Positions 10,454-18,975 of a stretch of 29,855 nt of DNA are shown here, in pieces. Numbering within the stretch: the stretch's first letter is position 1; the number at the start of each line of letters is the position of its first letter. This stretch comes from Didymodactylos carnosus. Its lineage: Eukaryota; Rotifera; Eurotatoria; Philodinida; Philodinidae. Location of the stretch: assembly GCA_905250885.1 (NCBI GenBank), contig CAJNOQ010001623.1, forward strand, positions 1 to 29,855. Direction: 5' to 3'. The translations under genes and the position numbers were made by a program. The notes beneath the pieces are model-generated. The model made no database searches. It was not told where the DNA came from and saw nothing but the letters and a program-made list of their open reading frames with translations.

Positions 10454-10782
10454 ACGCAAGTTACTCTGTTCTGCGTTATTTTACTGTTTAACGCAGAAAT
10501 GCGCTGAAAAATTTTCACACGGGTGAGTTCGGAAAGTAGTTTCACATAGAAAATTTTTGCCTGGCGTAGTGTGAATTTGCTTCAGCTATACTTATCTGAT
10601 GTGCCAGTATTTCAAGTAGACTGAATATAGCGTTATTAAATTTTCGAAAAAAATAACGCCAACAAAAACTATTATTTAGATAGAGGTTAGATTACGAATG
10701 TTAATCTATAAAAGATGAATAACAAACGCACAATTCCTTTATTTTCAATTTTTTGCAATGTGCTACTGAAAATTTTGAGACC
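10454..10782. other. Non-coding; two small GCGTTA hairpins
   Basis: TTCTGCGTTA...TAACGCAGAA (10469-10498) forms a perfect 10-bp stem. GCGTTATT...AATAACGC near 10632-10660 forms another using the same core. Apart from these I see no gene or repeat. Confidence 0.4.
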
Positions 10783-11018
10783 GGTCTGATTTGTGAACAT
10801 CTGCAATTTACATAATATCCAGATGTTCAGATATCTTCCTCTTTTCTTTGAGGGTGGCGAATATTGGGGAGTGCCTCACTCTCATCTGCACCTGCCAGCC
10901 CCACCTTCCCTTTTCCACATTTCTGGAGCATCTGAATATCTAAATATCTAGCTTGAATATCAGAATATCTGAACATCTAGATATATTATGTAAATTGCAG
11001 ATATTCACAAATCAGACC
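10783..11018. mobile_element. Inverted-repeat element, GGTCTGATTTGTGAA termini
   Basis: GGTCTGATTTGTGAACATCT (10783 on) and its complement ending CACAAATCAGACC (11018) flank a ~127-bp centre that is C-rich on one side (CTGCCAGCCCCACCTTCCC) and made of repeated ATATCT steps on the other. The arms are ~53 bp and about 85% alike. CTACTGAAAA lies just outside at 10763 and at 11020; this may be a target duplication, although the left copy is separated from the arm by several bases. Confidence 0.65.
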
Positions 11019-11049
11019 CTACTGAAAAGACTTATCTTTTGACAAAAAG

Positions 11050-11580
11050 CAGAGCTGGGCATGTCAAGTCATTTGATCTGACTTGACCTGGTAAATTTTT
11101 TTATGACCCACGGCTCGACTTGACCTGGAGATTTTTTGAAAAGACTTGGCTTAACTTGTGGCTTGGTCTGAAAAATCAAGTCAAGCCATCAACTACGAAA
11201 ATCGGATTTTTATGGTGAATTTTAGGGTAAAATACATGATTAGGTCGGGAATTTTAATCCAGTATTAGATAAAATTGCTCTTCCACCGAAAAACTACGAC
11301 TTTACAAGTGATTATGGACATTCTCAAAAGGCAATTATGATGACAAAGTCGCAGAAAAATCCATTTTTTATCAACACAGTAGGCGAGTAGTCAAGATTCC
11401 ATCAGTCGTGCCTTAGAATAGAGAAAGGAAGGAAGTCTATCCAATTTTGGGGATTTTTCTGTGAAAAAAAATTTCAAGTCATGTAATTTGACTTGACTTG
11501 ACCTATGAGAAAACTTTACGACTTATGACTGGACTCGACTTGACCTGTGACTTGGAAATCCCATGACTTGCCCAGCTCTG
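11050..11580. mobile_element. Non-autonomous hAT-type transposon (MITE)
   Basis: The element begins CAGAGCTGGGCATG and ends CTTGCCCAGCTCTG, matching the hAT-style terminus. The flanks are ACAAAAAG (11042-11049) and ACTAAAAG (11581-11588), an 8-bp target duplication with one mismatch, as hAT transposases produce. Both ends are filled with many copies of TGACTTGACCTG-like motifs in direct and inverted orientation, forming subterminal repeats that could bind transposase. No transposase is encoded in its 531 bp, so it would need a partner element in trans. Confidence 0.85.
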
Positions 11581-11588
11581 ACTAAAAG

Positions 11589-12045
11589 CAAAAATCCAAA
11601 GTCTTGGAAATGAGGATGAACGTGAGTGGTGTTGTAACGCAGGTCTGTATTTGAACATTTGACTGTCGAGCTGTTGCATGACATATTCGATCATTTCTGC
11701 GCCGATGAGTTATACAAATCTTTCAAGAGTTTAAGCTGGAGAATTCATCCTTTCGTTTGGCTGCGAGAGAAGTATAAATACGGCATTGAAAAGAATGAAA
11801 AAAGAGATTAATTTTTCGAAATTTTCTTGTTCCAGCTTTTTTCTGTAACGTTTTACCTTTCGAATGGCACACTTTCTTAAACATATTTTTCAAGGTTGTT
11901 TTTCTTTTACTCTCTCTAAGTAATAAAAAACAAAAACTGCTTCTGATTTGGGGTTATTAAAATTATATAAATAATGAGTACAAAAATAAAACCAGTCTCA
12001 GTGTCTTGTTTACAATCATATATTCATTATTATACCATGCCGTTG
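11589..12045. other. No recognisable feature
   Basis: AT-rich spacer between the hAT-type element and the satellite-like units; no frames with motifs and no inverted repeats. Confidence 0.4.
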
Positions 12046-12461
12046 GTAAGAGCTCGTCTAGTTCAATCTGGAACACTTATTTCCAGACATAGCTGTAAAG
12101 ACGAATATTAAGTCAAAATAGCTTCAATTTTTTGCTCGAAAAGTTAGTAAATCCTCTCTAGAAAGCTTTTGCCCGATCAGGTCTTAGTGTAACAGATACT
12201 GTTGCATAGATCTCGACGAGTTACATTGGGTACACTTGTTTTTCGGAATTACCACAGCTATGTGGGTGAATATTCGGCCGAAATACTAAATTTTCCATTT
12301 AATGTCCATTGGAAAAATTCATAAACTAGCTTGAAAACATTTTTGGCCTATCAGATTTTAAGGAGAGATATACGGTTGAATAGAGCTCGTCGAATTCTAT
12401 CTGGCACAATCAAGTCCAGAATTCAGCTATAGAAACGAATATAAGGCCAAAATACTCGAAT
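12046..12461 (+). repeat. Three diverged ~165-bp satellite-like units
   Basis: Units starting near 12046, 12204 and 12378 share AAGAGCTCGTCTAGTTCAAT / ATAGATCTCGACGAGTTACA / ATAGAGCTCGTCGAATTCTA, followed about 30 bp later by a CAGCTAT-like box, GAATAT and a GGCCAAAATAC-like box. The units are strongly diverged but keep the order of their blocks. They lie about 180 bp upstream of the ART/TPR start codon, so they could overlap its promoter. Confidence 0.55.
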
Positions 12462-12640
12462 CTGCTGCTAACGTCACTTAAGTGACATCAGCCTAACAAA
12501 TCTTATTGCTCTTTCACAACAACATTTAAATGAATTCTCGTAGAGAAAATAGAAAAATATACAAAATTCCTTAACTAGCTATGCGTTTTACTTTTCTTAG
12601 AACTTATTAGACATAAGTCACATACTCAATAAGTACAACA

Positions 12641-15358
12641 ATGGATTCAAATCCACCAAACTCCAAATCCACTGCACAAACAACAACAGATCGCTTATTT
12701 ATGAATGATATTTTTGAGCAATTAAGTAAAGATGTTGTTACAAGTTCACATCAATTCTTATCCGTGCATATTATTTCTTCAAACATAAAAGAAAACGAAA
12801 TAAATGAACAAGAAGCTTCATTCATGTACTTTCAATTGTTAGCAGAAATCTTAATTGGAATGGACGATAAAGATGATGCAAAAACAAATATGATTAATCA
12901 ATGTCGATTACAATATAATGGTAATGAAATAGCTTTAAAACATATCGATGAATTTGATAAAGCACTTCGGACTCAAGACATTGATATTCTATTTAAATAT
13001 CGTTTCTTCTTAGCTGATCTTCATAATCAAATAAAAGAATTACATTCACAGTTTATTCAATCATTACCAACCAAAAATAAGGACAATGAACAAAGAAAAT
13101 TGATAGTGTATCGCGGCCAAGGCATACATGTAGATGAGCTTGAAAAACTAAAGAATAATCTTGGAGGGCTCTTATCGTTTAACAACTTTCTATCAACAAG
13201 TACCGATCCAAACGTCGCACTCATGTTCGTTCCCAAGACATTCGATATGCAATCTGTTCTTTTCGAAATAAATGCTGACAATCACCCACACACAAAACCT
13301 TTTTGTAACATAAAGGAAATAAGCATGTACAACGACGAAGAAGAAGTCCTTTTCTCTATAGGAAGTGTATTTCCAATCGAATCAATTAATAACTTGACCA
13401 ACAACGTCTGGAAGGTAAGCCTGACCATGACTAGAGACGAAGATGAACAGTTGAAGCAATTAAGACAACATTTTCGAATAGAATTCGGCGAAATGCTTAA
13501 CCTAGATGCCCTAGGCAGACTCATGATATACATGGGACAATACGACCACGCTCAACAGTATTTCACAGCACTAATTCAGACCAATCAAATCGCACATCCA
13601 GAAAGCTACCATAACATCGGATTAGTTTATCTTGAGAAAGGTGAATACAATAAAGCATTAGAATATTATGAAAAGACACTTGAAATTGACTTGAACTCAT
13701 TACCATCAGATCATTCATCTTTAGCAACTACATATAATAATATTGGATTGGTTTACGATGAGAAAGGTGAATACAATAAAGCATTAGAGTGTTATGAAAA
13801 GACACTGGATATTAACTTGAAGTCATTACCATCCGATCATCCATTATTAGCAACTACATATAATAATATTGGATTAGTTTACGCTGAGAAAGGTGAATAC
13901 ACCAAAGCATTAGAGTATTATGAGAAGGCACTTGAAATTAAACTAAAGTCATTACCACCAAAACATCTATCTTTAGCAGCTACATATAATGATATTGGAT
14001 TGGTTTACGATGAGAAAGGCGAATACAGTAAAGCATTAGAGTATTATGAAAAGACACTTGAAATTGACTTGAACTCATTATCATCAGATCATTCATCTTT
14101 AGCAACTACATATAATAATATTGGATTGGTTTACGATGAGAAAGGCGAATGCGATAAAGCATTAGAGTATTATGAGAAGGCACTCGAAATTAACTTAACG
14201 TCATTACCATCCGATCATCCATTATTAGCAACTACATATAATAATATTGGATCTGTTCACGATGAGAAAGGTGAATACAATAAAACATTAGAGTATTGTG
14301 AAAAGGCGCTTGAAATCGAACTGAAGTCATTACCACCAGATCATCCATCTTTAGCAACTACATATAATAATATTGGATTAGTTTACGATGCGAAAGGTGA
14401 ATACAATAAAGCATTAGAATATTATGAAAAGGCTCTTGAAATTGAACTAAAGTCATTACCACCAAAGCATTCATCTTTAGCAACTACATATAATAATATT
14501 GGATTGGTTTACGATCAGAAAGGCGAATACACTAAAGCATTAGAGTATTATAAAAAGGCACTCCACATTAACTTAAAGTCATTACCACCAAAACATCCAT
14601 TATTAGCAACTACATATAATAATATTGGATCAGCTGTAAAAGCAAATGGTGAATACAATAAAGCCTTAGAGTATTATGAAAAGACACTTGAAATTGAACT
14701 GAAGACATCAGATCATCCATCTTTAGCAACCACATATAATAATATTGGATTAGTTTACTATGAGAAAGGTGAATACGATAAAGCATTAGAGTATTATGAA
14801 AAGACACTTGAAATTGAATTGAACTCATTATCATCAGATCATCCATCTTTAGCAACTACATATAATAATATTGGATTGGTTTACGATGAGAAAGGCGAAT
14901 GCGATAAAACATTAGAGTATTGTGTAAAGGCGCTTGAAATCGAACTGAAGTCATTACCACCAGATCATCCATCTTTAGCAACTACATATAATAATATTGG
15001 ATTAGTTTACTATGAGAAAGGTGAATACGATAAAGCATTAGAGTATTATGAAAAGACACTTGAAATTGAATTGAACTCATTATCATCAGATCATCCATCT
15101 TTAGCAACCACATATAATAATATTGGATTAGTTTACGATGAGAAAGGTGAATACGATAAAGCATTAGAGCACTATGAAAAGACACTGGATATTAGCTTGA
15201 AGTCATTACCATCAGATCATCCATTGTTAGCAACTACGTATAATAATACTGGATTAGTTTACGATGAGAAAGGTGAATACAATAAAGCATTAGAATATTA
15301 TGAAAAGGCACTAGAAAGGAATCAGTTAATAAGTGGAGCAACCCAGTCTCGAAGGTAA
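12641..15358 (+). CDS. ADP-ribosyltransferase/TPR fusion protein, 905 aa
   Basis: This is the one long intact frame; ATG at 12641, no intron needed. Residues 150-260 form an R-S-E class NAD-dependent ADP-ribosyltransferase domain. Y157-R158 (VYRGQ) is the NAD-binding arginine, S185-T186-S187 (NFLSTSTD) the second motif, and E233/E235 (DEEEVLF) the ExE turn whose last Glu is catalytic; ExE usually indicates arginine as target. All key residues are present, so activity is plausible. Residues 262-318 are a charged helical linker. Residues 323-905 hold 14 TPR units of 42 aa (unit 9 has 40), kinesin-light-chain-like in sequence (YNNIGLVYDEKGEYNKALEY), forming a protein-binding solenoid. There is no signal peptide or membrane span, so it is probably cytosolic. 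The substrate is unknown. The last ~14 residues (ERNQLISGATQSRR) are not TPR and arise from a junction with a second copy. Confidence 0.93.
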   Translation: MDSNPPNSKSTAQTTTDRLFMNDIFEQLSKDVVTSSHQFLSVHIISSNIKENEINEQEASFMYFQLLAEILIGMDDKDDAKTNMINQCRLQYNGNEIALKHIDEFDKALRTQDIDILFKYRFFLADLHNQIKELHSQFIQSLPTKNKDNEQRKLIVYRGQGIHVDELEKLKNNLGGLLSFNNFLSTSTDPNVALMFVPKTFDMQSVLFEINADNHPHTKPFCNIKEISMYNDEEEVLFSIGSVFPIESINNLTNNVWKVSLTMTRDEDEQLKQLRQHFRIEFGEMLNLDALGRLMIYMGQYDHAQQYFTALIQTNQIAHPESYHNIGLVYLEKGEYNKALEYYEKTLEIDLNSLPSDHSSLATTYNNIGLVYDEKGEYNKALECYEKTLDINLKSLPSDHPLLATTYNNIGLVYAEKGEYTKALEYYEKALEIKLKSLPPKHLSLAATYNDIGLVYDEKGEYSKALEYYEKTLEIDLNSLSSDHSSLATTYNNIGLVYDEKGECDKALEYYEKALEINLTSLPSDHPLLATTYNNIGSVHDEKGEYNKTLEYCEKALEIELKSLPPDHPSLATTYNNIGLVYDAKGEYNKALEYYEKALEIELKSLPPKHSSLATTYNNIGLVYDQKGEYTKALEYYKKALHINLKSLPPKHPLLATTYNNIGSAVKANGEYNKALEYYEKTLEIELKTSDHPSLATTYNNIGLVYYEKGEYDKALEYYEKTLEIELNSLSSDHPSLATTYNNIGLVYDEKGECDKTLEYCVKALEIELKSLPPDHPSLATTYNNIGLVYYEKGEYDKALEYYEKTLEIELNSLSSDHPSLATTYNNIGLVYDEKGEYDKALEHYEKTLDISLKSLPSDHPLLATTYNNTGLVYDEKGEYNKALEYYEKALERNQLISGATQSRR
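13607..15355 (+). repeat. 126-bp tandem repeat array coding for TPRs
   Basis: Thirteen full units and one truncated unit repeat at the DNA level, each carrying GCAACTACATATAATAATAT. Units 10 and 12 encode identical peptides, and units 6 and 11 share the rare Cys variant EYC plus IELKSLPPDH. The unit pair 10-11 looks recently duplicated or converted to 12-13. Unit 9 has a 6-bp deletion and the divergent SAVKANGEY start. High DNA identity favours slippage, unequal exchange and gene conversion. Confidence 0.9.
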
Positions 15359-15822
15359 GCTTGACAATGATTAGAGAATAAGATGAACAGTTGAATCAAT
15401 TATGAGAACACTTTGGAACGGAACTCGGCGAAATCTTTAAGCTAAACGCTATAGGTATACTTACGATACACATGGGAAAATGAGATTACGCTCAACAATA
15501 TTTCACGGCACTAATTGACAACAATCGACTAGCACATCGAAATAAGAAAGGTGAATACGCTAAAGCTTTTGAGTATTATGAAAAGACACTTGAACTAATT
15601 TATAGTCATTACCATCAAGACATCCATCTTTAGCAATTACATATAATAATATTGGATTTGAGAAAGGTGAATACAATAATGCATTAGAGTATTATGAAAA
15701 GACACGTGAAAGTAATTTTAAGTCGTTGTGATTAAATCATCGATCATTAGCAACTACATATAATAACACTACGTCGCTGTAAAAGCAAAAGGTGAATACT
15801 GTAATACATTAGAGCACAGTGG
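15315..15822 (+). pseudogene. Second, broken copy of the ART/TPR gene (linker + TPRs)
   Basis: From about 15315 the sequence matches not the next TPR but the pre-TPR linker of the intact gene. GTCTCGAAGGTAAGCTTGAC aligns with the codons around VWKVSLT (13406-13425). The following GATGAACAGTTGAATCAATT, GGCGAAATCTTTAAGC and CTCAACAATATTTCACGGC segments parallel 13445-13570. Three to four TPR units then follow (AAAGGTGAATACGCTAAAGC near 15547, and near 15663 and 15789). In-frame stops, deletions and shifts are frequent. The end of the upstream array has joined the linker of a neighbouring copy, removing the second copy's ART domain. Confidence 0.85.
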
Positions 15823-16131
15823 GCAATTGCCTTGAATTTCACCATGAATTATATTTGCATTCGGTGAAAACTAATATAATTTGTGAAGAAGCATTTTACC
15901 GACACCGTCATCACCTGCATTATCGATGGAAGTCTTGCCAGTTTTCGTTGATGGACGTGAAAGAGTTTGTATGCAAAAGTTTTGGTTAAAATAAATTTTG
16001 TTTCATTCTTCGTCTTTTCAAATGTTTCATACCACTATCAATTTTCCATGTAATATCCACTTGATTGCGTACTGTGCTCTAATGCATTATGGTATTCACC
16101 TTTTGCTTTTACAGCTGATACAATATTATTA
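15761..16131. repeat. Palindromic TPR fragment (inverted repeat, ~60-bp arms)
   Basis: Unit-9-like TPR sequence (GCTGTAAAAGCAAAAGGTGA) ends in AGAGCACAGT at 15820. The complementary sequence starts ACTGTGCTCT at 16071 and reads outward as the same TPR piece on the minus strand to about 16131. The 250-bp centre is non-coding and weakly continues the pairing near its ends (CAGTGGGCAAT / ATTGCGTACTG). This suggests an inverted duplication formed at a break. Confidence 0.75.
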
Positions 16132-16959
16132 AATAGGATTTTATGTTGACGGCATATTTAAAACAGCGCGTCATTTTGTTTTCTTTTCCATATGCTACGC
16201 TTATACAGTAAGGAGTAGATAATCGGCGGGTGTTTTTACCTTTCATATGCTTCAATGAAGTTTCTTCAAATTTCGGTAAATTAGCAAGACGATAGGCAAG
16301 CAAATTCTTCAAAATTTTCTGCATTGAGAACAAGTAGCTCGCATAATGCGTGGGTGATGATGAACGAGTTTAGAATTATATTGTTTAGTTCTTGTAATTG
16401 AAACTGTTGTCAAATTTTCTCGTAGTTCTTGGAAGCGGCGAGATGAATACAGATCGGATGTTTTCATTATTTGAACAACAGTCGAACATCCGATTGCTGC
16501 TTTGATTAATTGTAAATGTTGACTTATTATGTCTTGAAATTGCTGTTGTAGAATTTTGTAGGCTTTTGTGATTTCTTTTAGGAACACCTTTCATTGCTGC
16601 TCAGTTGTTTGAGATGTCCGATCATGTCATTTTCGTTATTAGTCGAAATGATACCAAATTGTTCAATACAGTGGATGATAATATTGATAGATTTGCAACC
16701 ATTTACAGACTTGTTCTATTTCCTGATCTGCGGGTGCTGCCGTTGATTGTTGTTGAGTTGCAGTAGCCTTGACTGTCGATCGATTGGTGAACAATTTGGG
16801 AAACAGGAAATTCGCCGTAGTGACTTTCATCGTGGACTTTCGGCAATTGCCGAAAGTTGTGTGGATGAGGATGTGTGAGTGTGACTGAGTGTGTGTTTCG
16901 GCAATTGCCGAAAGTCCACTGCCGAAGTGTACGACGGCGAAATTCGCAGTATCCAACAA
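16132..16959 (-). pseudogene. Minus-strand coding remnant, unrecognised large protein
   Basis: On the minus strand a Gln/Leu-rich helical stretch can be followed across frame changes: EIEQVCKWLQIYQYYHPLY, CIEQFGIISTNNEND, VFLKEITKAYKILQQQ, DIISQHLQLIKAAIGCS, RRFQELRENLTT, then in another frame QFQLQELNNIILNSFII and THALCELLVLNAENFEEFA. At least three frameshifts are needed. The periodic hydrophobic pattern and clean local frames look like real coding DNA of a large helical protein. I do not recognise the family; a very large ubiquitin-ligase-type protein would be one untested possibility. It is followed downstream by the inverted TPR fragment. Confidence 0.45.
16814..16938. mobile_element. 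Miniature palindromic insertion inside coding remnant
   Basis: GCCGTAGTGACTTTCATCG and its imperfect complement at 16919-16938 form the ends. Each arm contains the perfect palindrome TTTCGGCAATTGCCGAAA. The centre is a GT-rich run (TGTGTGAGTGTGACTGAGTG). The flanks GAAATTC (16807-16813) and GAAATTC (16939-16945) form a direct repeat, extended to GAAATTCGC. Element plus duplication is 132 bp, a multiple of three, so the minus-strand frame stays open across it (DTANF...TTANFLFPKL). Confidence 0.7.
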
Positions 16960-17298
16960 TTTCTTGACTTCATCTCGGACATTAATACTGCTTGATCGAG
17001 TAGTTCACTAAAGTGGCGTTCTTCCATTGTCGCACTTTGGGGAACGTATCGTGTATAAAATAGATCGATTATATCATGAAATAGATGACACGTTAGTAAA
17101 TCGGGTTGTTTCATTCGAGATCATGGCACGTCGAACGTGTCCTTGTTGATTATGAATGTCGATCGTTAACTGACCGGCACGCTATGTTTCGAATTCACCA
17201 TGTAAGAACAGCTTATCGATGGGAATATTTTTTCCGGCAAACAATAATTCAGCGTGATCAGACAATCTTATTGTTCGGTACCTAATTTCGACATTACA
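16960..17298 (-). pseudogene. Minus-strand coding remnant continuing the upstream fragment
   Basis: Local minus-strand frames include RLSDHAELLFAGKNIPIDK and LFLHGEFET up to a stop, then RAGQLTIDIHNQQGHVRRAM, and in another frame KQPDLLTCHLFHDIIDLFY with QSATMEERHFSELLDQAV. The pieces sit between the longer minus-strand frames and probably belong to the same decayed gene. The phrase QLTIDIHN resembles QLSIDIHN in the neighbouring 163-codon frame, which suggests a diverged internal repeat. No family recognised. Confidence 0.4.
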
Positions 17299-17790
17299 CT
17301 AAAAGTTCTCGTTAGCAATAGACCAATGAACATTTTGACGGTTATTGATCCGACAATGTTTCACATAATGACTTTTACCGTCGACCGTGAATGTGTTATT
17401 CTGCTGTAAACGTTGTGGTTCTTGAATGTACTTCGTTGAACGCTTTGTATCGTTGGTTCTACCATCATCGGTAATTCGAAACGGTGTTGAACAACTGACT
17501 AGACGATAAAGACGTCGAAGATTTTTAAACGGTGTGAGAATGCTCAATGCTTGCTCGATTGTGTTTTTCATTTCAACTATTGTTTTTGTCGATTTGCTTC
17601 TCATGTTATGTATATCAATTGATAACTGTGTAGATCCTTCCACATGATACTTCTTAAGCCACTCGACCATCGACTGAAAAATGTCAAAGAATCGGTCAAA
17701 CCACTCGTTCACTTGTTTAATAAAGCTATCAAAATATTGTTCGTTCGAGTAGCTCTTTGTAACGTCAAAACCGTTTGGTTTCGAACGCAC
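17299..17790 (-). CDS. 163-codon minus-strand frame, unknown protein fragment
   Basis: An uninterrupted frame starts at an ATG (17788-17790), but it is probably an internal exon or pseudogene piece rather than a whole gene. It is amphipathic and aromatic-rich at the start (SFIKQVNEWFDRFFDIFQ, MVEWLKKYHVEG), with NTIEQALSILTPFKNLRRLY in the middle and a polar end with TFTVDGKSHYVKHCRI. No signal peptide, membrane span or known motif was seen. Coding-like fragments lie on the same strand on both sides. The foldback element at 17892-18290 separates it from the 18326-18750 pieces. Confidence 0.5.
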   Translation of the reverse strand: MRSKPNGFDVTKSYSNEQYFDSFIKQVNEWFDRFFDIFQSMVEWLKKYHVEGSTQLSIDIHNMRSKSTKTIVEMKNTIEQALSILTPFKNLRRLYRLVSCSTPFRITDDGRTNDTKRSTKYIQEPQRLQQNNTFTVDGKSHYVKHCRINNRQNVHWSIANENF

Positions 17791-17891
17791 ATGACCGAAT
17801 CAATGTTTGGTGGGGTTCTGGGGAAATTGTACCCTAGTCTGAAAAGAATTTCATTTGGTTTTTTGATATTCCATTTCAAGCGGCCCAGATG

Positions 17892-18290
17892 GAGGGGTCC
17901 GCGAGAAATTAAACATGTACGGTTGTACTTTAGCGTTATTGTTATAATAAGCAGTATGTACCCCTTTACTCCTTTTAGTCGCTTTACAGCCTTTTACTCC
18001 TTTTATTCCCTTTACAGCCTTTTAGTCACTTTACAGCCTTTACTCTTTGTAGTCATTTTACTCCGTTTAGTCGCTTTACAGTCTTTTACTCCCTTTACTC
18101 CTTTTGGTCCTTTTACTCCCTTTACAGCCTCACCCTCACCCTCAAGGACTAAAGGCTGTAAAGCGACTAAACGGAGTAAAAGGACTAAAAGGAGTAAAGG
18201 GAGTAAAGGGAATAAAAGGCGTACATACTGCTTATTATAACAATAACGCTACAGTACAACTGTACATGTTTAATTTTTCGTGGACCTGTG
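17892..18290. mobile_element. Foldback element carrying a ~10-bp minisatellite
   Basis: The termini GAGGGGTCCGCGAGAAATTA (left) and its near-complement ending TTTTTCGTGGACCTGTG (right) form ~65-bp arms, including ATTAAACATGTAC and TAGCGTTATTGTTATAATAA. The centre is a degenerate ~10-bp repeat of CTTTTACTCC, CTTTACAGCC and TTTTAGTCGC types (17960-18125), then its reverse complement (18144-18224), so the whole element can fold. CCCAGATG flanks both sides (17884-17891 and 18291-18298), an 8-bp target duplication that fits a hAT-like transposase. No protein is encoded; the frame spanning it is a by-product of the repeats. Confidence 0.8.
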
Positions 18291-18325
18291 CCCAGATGTA
18301 CAATAATTGACCAAAAATAAATCGT

Positions 18326-18750
18326 TCAATGATTGTCATAATGGTGATCACACAGATTTTGATAGCTGTGTCGATCTAGGTTGAGCCATTCCTGACGAAT
18401 TTGTAAAATATAGTCTTTTAACCATCCGTCTTTAATTATGAATTCCGGATCATTGTTTTCAGATGGATCATAAGTGTAATTATTCAGGTTTTGAAATAGT
18501 CGTTGTTGAAACGAACACAAAATTTGTTTTCTCCTTCTTTCCATTTCTATACTACAACGCACATTTGTCATTTTGATTGATAATAAGAAAGCAATGTACT
18601 TGCATTAGATAATTTTTGATTATTTCTAATAACAGATAATGGTGAAGTCATACAACGTGAACATATTGTTGATGTTTTTCTTAAACAGGATGCGGCTGCT
18701 ATTACCGTTGACGATGAATAACTTGCAGGCTCAACTAAATGACCAATCAT
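18326..18750 (-). pseudogene. Two overlapping minus-strand coding fragments, unknown
   Basis: The frames 18750-18568 and 18571-18326 overlap by an ATGA, which looks like one gene with a single frame change. The downstream piece is convincing as protein: EMERRRKQILCSFQQRLFQN, then NNDPEFIIKDGWLKDYILQI and RQEWLNLDRHSYQNLCDHHY. The upstream piece is Ser/Thr-rich with CLRKTSTICSRC. Beyond 18326 the reading continues weakly (ERFIFGQLLYIW) until the foldback at 18290. Probably the same decayed gene as the pieces at 16.1-17.8 kb. No family recognised. Confidence 0.4.
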
Positions 18751-18975
18751 TTTTTTTGATTGTAAATAAAAATATACAATGATGGTATATATATCTTAAA
18801 CGAAATAAGCACAGATTTTGAACTGTAAAGCTAGCCTCTTTCTATAGATCAATGTTTCTTTAAAAGGATCTGATTCCAATTCTATATTAGAGGATTAATA
18901 AGATATCATAAGAAGTGACAAGATATTGTATGCATTAAAAATTCATTCACCAATAATATAAAGAAGAAAAAATAG

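Noticed and set aside
14610..15185. Minus-strand frames repeating MLYRIHLSHSKLIQYYY
   Set aside because: Antisense readings of the TPR-coding tandem repeat.
13607..15355. CRISPR-like array
   Set aside because: The 126-bp period is in frame and codes for TPRs; there are no short repeats with unique spacers, and the context is eukaryotic.
12641..15358. Kinesin light chain annotation
   Set aside because: The TPR units are kinesin-light-chain-like, but the N-terminus is an ADP-ribosyltransferase domain and there is no heptad coiled coil.
17644..18240. 198-codon plus-strand frame
   Set aside because: It runs across a coding-like minus-strand frame and the decamer minisatellite; the repetitive peptide is a by-product of the foldback.
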